NCBI RefSeq assembly: GCF_002086795.1
Contig: NZ_MVIM01000022.1
Location: forward strand, 1 to 64,000
Origin: Mycolicibacterium tusciae
GTDB lineage: Bacteria > Actinomycetota > Actinomycetes > Mycobacteriales > Mycobacteriaceae
Direction: 5' to 3'
Length of the DNA stretch: 64,000 nucleotides
Numbering within the stretch: position 1 is the first letter of the stretch; the number at the start of each line of letters is the position of its first letter. A model generated the notes under the pieces. The model made no database searches, had not been told where the DNA came from, and saw only the letters and a program-made list of their open reading frames with translations. Positions 59,627-64,000 of this stretch are shown in pieces. The position numbers were made by a program, and so were the translations under genes.

Positions 59627-60995
59627 ACGCGAGAACGCCGACCGCGGCCAGCACGGCAAACGTGACGAATAGCCAGCGCGCCGCCGTCGCATCCCCGTGA
59701 TCGGTGGCGTTGACCACGATGCCCGCCACTCCGGCGCCGAACGCTCCGAAGATCAGCTGCACGGTGTTGATCGCCGCCGCGGCGCGGCCGCCCTCACTCG
59801 CGTCGTCAACACTGCCCATCGCCCACGCCGACAGATGCGGCCACGCCATCCCGACCCCCATGCCCGTCAGCGACAGCGCGGCCACCCAGACCGCGATCAC
59901 GCCTGCCGATGCGTCCTGGACCTGACTCACCGCGGCCAGCGCCAGTCCGGTCGCCATCACCAGCGGCGCGACCGCGACGATGCGCACCACGATCTTCGTC
60001 CTGGTCACCGACGCGCTGGCGATCTCGCTCATCGTCCACCCGACCGCCAGCGCCACACCGAGGAATCCCGCCGCGACGGGTGCCAGGTGCGCCAGCCGCT
60101 GACCGAAGAACGGCACGTACAGGTCGACCATCGTCGCGGACATCAACATGCCGAGGGTGAGATAGATCCACTTGAGCGGGCCGGGCCGAAAAGCCGTGGG
60201 CGGCAGCACTGCCGCGCTCGCACGACGATCGACGATCAGGAACACCGCGACCAGCACCGCGCCCAGCACGACCAGAGCGACGGTCCAGGACACGTTCCGC
60301 GGAACCCCGGCCACGCTGATCGCCAGGGCCGCCGAACCGAGCAGCAGTAGCGACCACACCGGAATCCGGTCGCGTACCGGGACATCCGTCCGGGCGGGCA
60401 GCGCGAACGGCACCAGCACAGCGATCCCGACGGCCAGCACGACGAGCACGCCGAAAGCCCAACGCCACGAACCGTATTGTGCGAACAGGCCGCCGGCCGC
60501 AGGGCCGAGCAGGGTACCGACACCCCACATCGCCGACACCAGGGCCGACGCCTTGGTCCACAATGCTTGTGGCAGCGTCGAATTGATCACCGCGTAGCCG
60601 AGCCCTGCGAGCAGGCCGCCCGCGGCGCCCTGAATTACTCGGCCGACGAGCAGCAGCTCCATTGTGGGCGCCAACGCGCAGAACAGGCTGCCCAGCGCGA
60701 ACACCGCGAGGCCGCAAAGGTAGGCCCACCGCGGACCCACCCGCGCGAGCACAGCGCTGACGGTGGTCGCCGCCACGACCGAGGCGACCAAGTACACGGT
60801 GGTGACCCAGACGTAGAGCCGCTGGCCGCCGATGTCGGCGACCGTGCTGGGCAGCAGGCTGATGGTGAGGAACTCGTTGGTGGCGTACAGCGCGACGCCG
60901 CCGGCCAACACCGTCGAGGCCCCGAGATTCTTCGGGCCCAACAGCTCACGCCAGCCGCCGGTAGCAGTCGCCGCGGTCACAGTCACGCCGCTCAC
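59586..60995 (-). CDS. major facilitator superfamily transporter (Rv1634-like efflux pump)
   Basis: A 469-aa membrane transporter, about 14 hydrophobic segments. MFS motif C-like GVGTLLGPAAGG marks drug:H+ antiporters. A loop between helices 2 and 3 has LARVGPRWAYLCG. From memory M. tuberculosis Rv1634 lies next to uvrB in the same way. The substrate is unknown. Confidence 0.88.
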   Translation of the reverse strand: MSGVTVTAATATGGWRELLGPKNLGASTVLAGGVALYATNEFLTISLLPSTVADIGGQRLYVWVTTVYLVASVVAATTVSAVLARVGPRWAYLCGLAVFALGSLFCALAPTMELLLVGRVIQGAAGGLLAGLGYAVINSTLPQALWTKASALVSAMWGVGTLLGPAAGGLFAQYGSWRWAFGVLVVLAVGIAVLVPFALPARTDVPVRDRIPVWSLLLLGSAALAISVAGVPRNVSWTVALVVLGAVLVAVFLIVDRRASAAVLPPTAFRPGPLKWIYLTLGMLMSATMVDLYVPFFGQRLAHLAPVAAGFLGVALAVGWTMSEIASASVTRTKIVVRIVAVAPLVMATGLALAAVSQVQDASAGVIAVWVAALSLTGMGVGMAWPHLSAWAMGSVDDASEGGRAAAAINTVQLIFGAFGAGVAGIVVNATDHGDATAARWLFVTFAVLAAVGVLASTRSGSRTGRSTP

Positions 60996-61047
60996 GCTAA
61001 GAGCTCAACCGTCGTTGAGGTCAAGTATTTCGAACGCGCACTGCCGA

Positions 61048-63198
61048 CTACTTCAAACCCGCGGCATCCATACCGCGCAATTCCTTCTTCAGATCGTGAA
61101 TCTCGTCGCGGATTCGGGCCGCCAACTCGAACTGCAGATCGCGCGCGGCGGCCATCATCTGCTCGGTCAGATCCTTGATCAGGTCTGCCAGCTCGGCGCG
61201 CGGCATATTGGTGGTGTCGCGCCCCTCGATGATGCCTGCGCTGACGGCGCGGCCCGGCTCACCCTGCGCGCGACGGCCGCGTGACGAGTTGCGGCCGGAG
61301 CCACCGATCTCGACATCGTCGGCCTCACGGTAAACCTGGTCGAGGATGTCGGCGATCTTCTTACGCAACGGCTTTGGATCGATGCCGTGTTCTTCGTTGT
61401 AGGCGACCTGTTTGGCCCGGCGCCGATCGGTCTCGTCGATCGCCTCGCGCATCGAGTCGGTGATCTTGTCGGCGTACATGTGCACTTCGCCCGACACGTT
61501 GCGCGCCGCGCGACCGATGGTCTGGATCAGGCTGCGGGTCGACCGCAAAAAGCCTTCCTTGTCGGCGTCGAGGATCGACACCAACGACACCTCCGGCAGG
61601 TCGAGACCCTCTCGGAGCAGATTGATGCCCACGAGGACGTCGTAGTCGCCGAGCCGCAGCTGGCGCAACAGCTCGACACGACGCAGTGTGTCGACCTCTG
61701 AGTGCAGGTAGCGCACCCGGATGCCCATCTCGAGCAGATAGTCGGTCAGGTCCTCGGCCATCTTCTTGGTCAGTGTGGTGACGAGCACCCGCTCGTCACG
61801 TTCGGTGCGCTTGCGGATCTCGCCGATCAGGTCGTCGATCTGACCTTTGGTCGGTTTCAGCACCACCTGGGGATCGACCAGGCCCGTCGGCCGAATTACC
61901 TGTTCGACGAACTCGCCACCGCTCTGGCTCAGCTCGTACGGTCCGGGTGTCGCCGACAGATACACCGTCTGCCCGATCCGGTCCGCGAACTCCTCCCACG
62001 TGAGCGGCCTGTTGTCCACGGCCGAGGGCAGCCGGAACCCGAAGTCGACGAGATTGCGCTTGCGCGACATGTCGCCCTCGTACATCCCGCCGATCTGGGG
62101 CACGGTCACGTGCGACTCGTCGATGACCAGCAGGAAGTCCTCTGGGAAGTAATCCAGGAGCGTCGCAGGCGCCGAACCCGCCGGCCGGGCGTCGATGTGG
62201 CGCGAGTAGTTCTCGATGCCCGAACAGAAGCCGACCTGGCGCATCATCTCGACGTCGTAGTTGGTGCGCATCCGCAGCCGTTGGGCCTCGAGCAGCTTGC
62301 CCTGGCCTTCCAGTTCGGCCAGCCGCTCCTCGAGTTCCTGCTCGATCGTGGAGATCGCATGCGCCATGCGTTCGGGGCCCGCCACGTAGTGGGTGGCCGG
62401 AAAGACGCGCAGCGAGTCGACCTGGCGCACGACGTCGCCGGTCAGCGGGTGCATGTAGTACAACGCCTCGACCTCGTCGCCGAAGAACTCGATGCGCACC
62501 GCCAGCTCCTCGTACGACGGGATGATCTCGACCGTGTCGCCCCTGACGCGGAACGAGCCGCGGGTGAACGCCATGTCGTTGCGGGTGTACTGGACGTCGA
62601 CCAGCAACCGCAGCAACGCGTCACGGGGAACTTCTTGGCCGACCTGCAGTTCCACCGACCGGTCCAGGTAGGACTGCGGAGTGCCAAGACCGTAGATGCA
62701 CGACACCGACGCGACCACAACCACGTCACGACGCGACAGCAGACTCGACGTCGCCGAGTGCCGCAATCGCTCCACGTCGTCGTTGATCGAGCTGTCCTTC
62801 TCGATGTAAGTGTCTGTCTGCGCGATGTACGCCTCGGGCTGGTAGTAGTCGTAGTACGAAACGAAATACTCAACAGCGTTGTGCGGCAACATTTCCCGCA
62901 ACTCGTTCGCCAGCTGGGCGGCCAGTGTCTTGTTGGGTGCCATCACCAAGGTGGGCCGCTGAAGACGCTCGATGAGCCACGCCGTCGTCGCCGACTTACC
63001 GGTACCGGTGGCGCCGAGCAACACGACGTCGCGCTCGCCCGCCTCGATCCGGCGCTCGAGCTCCTGGATCGCCGCCGGCTGATCGCCCGCGGGCTGGTGC
63101 TCGCTGACGACCTCGAACCGGCCGCCGGCGCGCACGATCGAGTCGACAGGACGGTACTCCGAGACCGCCAGCACCGGGTGTTCAGTAGCGAAAGCCAT
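61048..63198 (-). CDS. uvrB: excinuclease ABC subunit B
   Basis: The DNA-loading helicase-like subunit of excision repair, 716 aa. Walker A GATGTGKSATTAW, the beta-hairpin YVSYYDYYQPEAY that inserts at damage, helicase motif IDESHVTVPQ (DEAD-like), and a C-terminal UVR domain (LIKDLTEQMMAAARDLQFELAARIRDEI) for UvrC. The ATG at 63198 (MAFATEHPVLAVSEYRP) is chosen; an upstream extension is not conserved. Confidence 0.97.
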   Translation of the reverse strand: MAFATEHPVLAVSEYRPVDSIVRAGGRFEVVSEHQPAGDQPAAIQELERRIEAGERDVVLLGATGTGKSATTAWLIERLQRPTLVMAPNKTLAAQLANELREMLPHNAVEYFVSYYDYYQPEAYIAQTDTYIEKDSSINDDVERLRHSATSSLLSRRDVVVVASVSCIYGLGTPQSYLDRSVELQVGQEVPRDALLRLLVDVQYTRNDMAFTRGSFRVRGDTVEIIPSYEELAVRIEFFGDEVEALYYMHPLTGDVVRQVDSLRVFPATHYVAGPERMAHAISTIEQELEERLAELEGQGKLLEAQRLRMRTNYDVEMMRQVGFCSGIENYSRHIDARPAGSAPATLLDYFPEDFLLVIDESHVTVPQIGGMYEGDMSRKRNLVDFGFRLPSAVDNRPLTWEEFADRIGQTVYLSATPGPYELSQSGGEFVEQVIRPTGLVDPQVVLKPTKGQIDDLIGEIRKRTERDERVLVTTLTKKMAEDLTDYLLEMGIRVRYLHSEVDTLRRVELLRQLRLGDYDVLVGINLLREGLDLPEVSLVSILDADKEGFLRSTRSLIQTIGRAARNVSGEVHMYADKITDSMREAIDETDRRRAKQVAYNEEHGIDPKPLRKKIADILDQVYREADDVEIGGSGRNSSRGRRAQGEPGRAVSAGIIEGRDTTNMPRAELADLIKDLTEQMMAAARDLQFELAARIRDEIHDLKKELRGMDAAGLK

Positions 63199-63254
63199 AT
63201 TCACCAGGGTAGAACCCCGCACCGACATGTTCTGTTCCGCAGCCCTGGCCGACG

Positions 63255-63260
63255 TAGGCT
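63255..63260 (+). promoter_or_regulatory. -10 box for the DUF402 gene
   Basis: TAGGCT ends exactly 6 nt before an ATC codon at 63267, matching the spacing of the leaderless genes here and supporting a start there. Confidence 0.45.
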
Positions 63261-63266
63261 GGTCGC

Positions 63267-63791
63267 ATCCATCCTCCCAAACACGAGACGTTCGACCTGC
63301 TGGCTCGCACCAACACCGATCCGAAAGGCATCGTGCGGGCCGTCGATACGTACACCGTCGAGCCGTGGGGTCTGTACATGGCCCGCCCCGCGCCGGGCCG
63401 CGCACAATTCCACTATCTGGAGTCGTGGCTGCTTCCGGCGCTGGGGCTGCGCGCCACGGTCTTTCATTTCAACCCCGGTTATGAGCGCGATCAGGACTAC
63501 TACCTCGATATCGGGCTCTTCACGCCGAGTGAGACGGTCTGGCAGGCCGAGGACCACTATCTGGATCTGATGGTGCGCACCGGCATCGGGTTCGACCTGG
63601 CCGACGTCGACGAGCTGCTCACCGCGGTCAGACACCGCCTGCTGTCGCCCGAGGCCGCTGAACAGGCAATTCAGACGGCGGTGTCGACCATGGACGGGCT
63701 CTCCAGAAACGATTACGACCTGGACCGCTGGCTCGCGGCTCACGGGATCACCCTGACCTGGCGATCCCGCGTAACACCTGAACGATCTTGA
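63267..63791 (+). CDS. DUF402 family protein (inferred ATC start)
   Basis: A 174-aa protein if it starts at ATC 63267 (residues I-H-P-P-K-H-E-T-F-D before the core), or 152 aa from GTG at 63333. DUF402 domain segments are VDTYTVEPWGLYMARP, FHFNPGYERDQDYYLDIG, and LDLMVRTGIGFDLADVDELL. The leading HPPKHE stretch is what I recall for actinobacterial members (Rv1632c), which supports the early start. Such proteins hydrolyse nucleoside di- or triphosphates in Firmicutes; here the activity is unknown. Confidence 0.75.
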   Translation: MHPPKHETFDLLARTNTDPKGIVRAVDTYTVEPWGLYMARPAPGRAQFHYLESWLLPALGLRATVFHFNPGYERDQDYYLDIGLFTPSETVWQAEDHYLDLMVRTGIGFDLADVDELLTAVRHRLLSPEAAEQAIQTAVSTMDGLSRNDYDLDRWLAAHGITLTWRSRVTPERS

Positions 63792-63858
63792 TCGATTTCC
63801 CGTGTGATGACGACAACAGCGCAGGTCAACGGCGTGGCTCCGACGAGCGCAGAGCCGG

Positions 63859-63864
63859 TAAAGT
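63859..63864 (+). promoter_or_regulatory. -10 box of a leaderless mRNA (gene at 63873)
   Basis: TAAAGT lies 8 nt before the ATG at 63873. Confidence 0.4.
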
Positions 63865-63872
63865 CAGCTGTC

Positions 63873-64000
63873 ATGAGTTCCACCACGCGCCGATGGCAGG
63901 CAGTCGTCGCTGTCGCCGCCATCGGCACGGGCATGCTGTCGTCGCCTGCGACCGCGCTCGCCCAGCCCGGCACCGAGCCCGCCGAACCGCAGCCGGCGCC
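63873..64000 (+). CDS. secreted protein, cut off by the right edge
   Basis: The N-terminal 42 residues are seen. Positively charged start (TTRRW), hydrophobic stretch (AVVAVAAIGTGMLSSPATALA) and a cleavage site before QPGTEP, then a Pro/Glu-rich beginning of the mature chain. This is a clear signal peptide. Product unknown; the rest lies beyond the window. Confidence 0.55.
   Translation, partial: MSSTTRRWQAVVAVAAIGTGMLSSPATALAQPGTEPAEPQPA

Noticed and set aside
61702..63570. Long plus-strand open frame (about 622 codons)
   Set aside because: Antisense to uvrB and without recognisable domains; the real plus-strand gene at its end is the DUF402 gene in another frame.

Overview
The window looks like chromosome of a fast-growing Mycobacterium (Mycolicibacterium-type). 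It is GC-rich, carries mycobacterium-specific proteins (LysX, an LpqH-type lipoprotein, an Rv1683-type hydrolase/synthetase fusion, UdgX), and from memory follows the order of the M. tuberculosis Rv1632c-Rv1689 segment with inserted genes. The left edge is the leader of a ribosomal RNA operon read leftwards just downstream of tyrS. In fast growers this is the position of the second rrn operon (rrnB).

Layout. 1-5.5 kb: rrn promoter and leader, tyrS, a methyltransferase, mpg, an ABC-2 exporter with its TetR regulator, and a Trm112-like protein. 5.5-11.1 kb: a secreted protein, the hydrolase/acyl-CoA-synthetase fusion and an ABC-F protein. 11-19.4 kb: the complete arginine operon argCJBDFRGH on the minus strand, with overlapping ArgR-type boxes at argC. 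19.4-25.2 kb: a membrane protein, a STAS-like protein, pheST and a class III adenylate cyclase. 25.3-28.8 kb: an MpaB-type oxygenase, an acyl-CoA dehydrogenase and an SDR. 28.8-31 kb: tsnR and infC-rpmI-rplT with a structured infC leader. 31-38.8 kb: DUF1844 protein, lysX, secreted/hemophore-like proteins, a two-component system and a membrane esterase.

39.1-44.9 kb is the most unusual part. A TPR-repeat protein and a CHAT (caspase-like) protease are translationally coupled. Beside them lies a second coupled pair of unrecognised proteins. Both transcription units begin at leaderless ATGs behind near-identical -10 boxes. This resembles the protease-plus-sensor architecture of bacterial conflict systems and is the best candidate here for an undescribed system.

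45-64 kb holds housekeeping and repair genes (LpqH-like lipoprotein, AlkZ-like protein, uvrA, MBL hydrolase, P450, class I aldolase, an Lnt-like protein lacking the catalytic Cys, Usp, udgX, mgtC, mtnN, MFS pump, uvrB, a DUF402 protein) and a cut-off secreted protein. Recurrent themes are leaderless starts (TANNNT box 6-8 nt before the start codon), ATGA/GTGA translational coupling, several inferred non-canonical starts (ATC, CTG), and many DNA-repair genes (mpg, uvrA, uvrB, udgX, AlkZ-like). Comparisons with named genes elsewhere are from memory; no database was searched.
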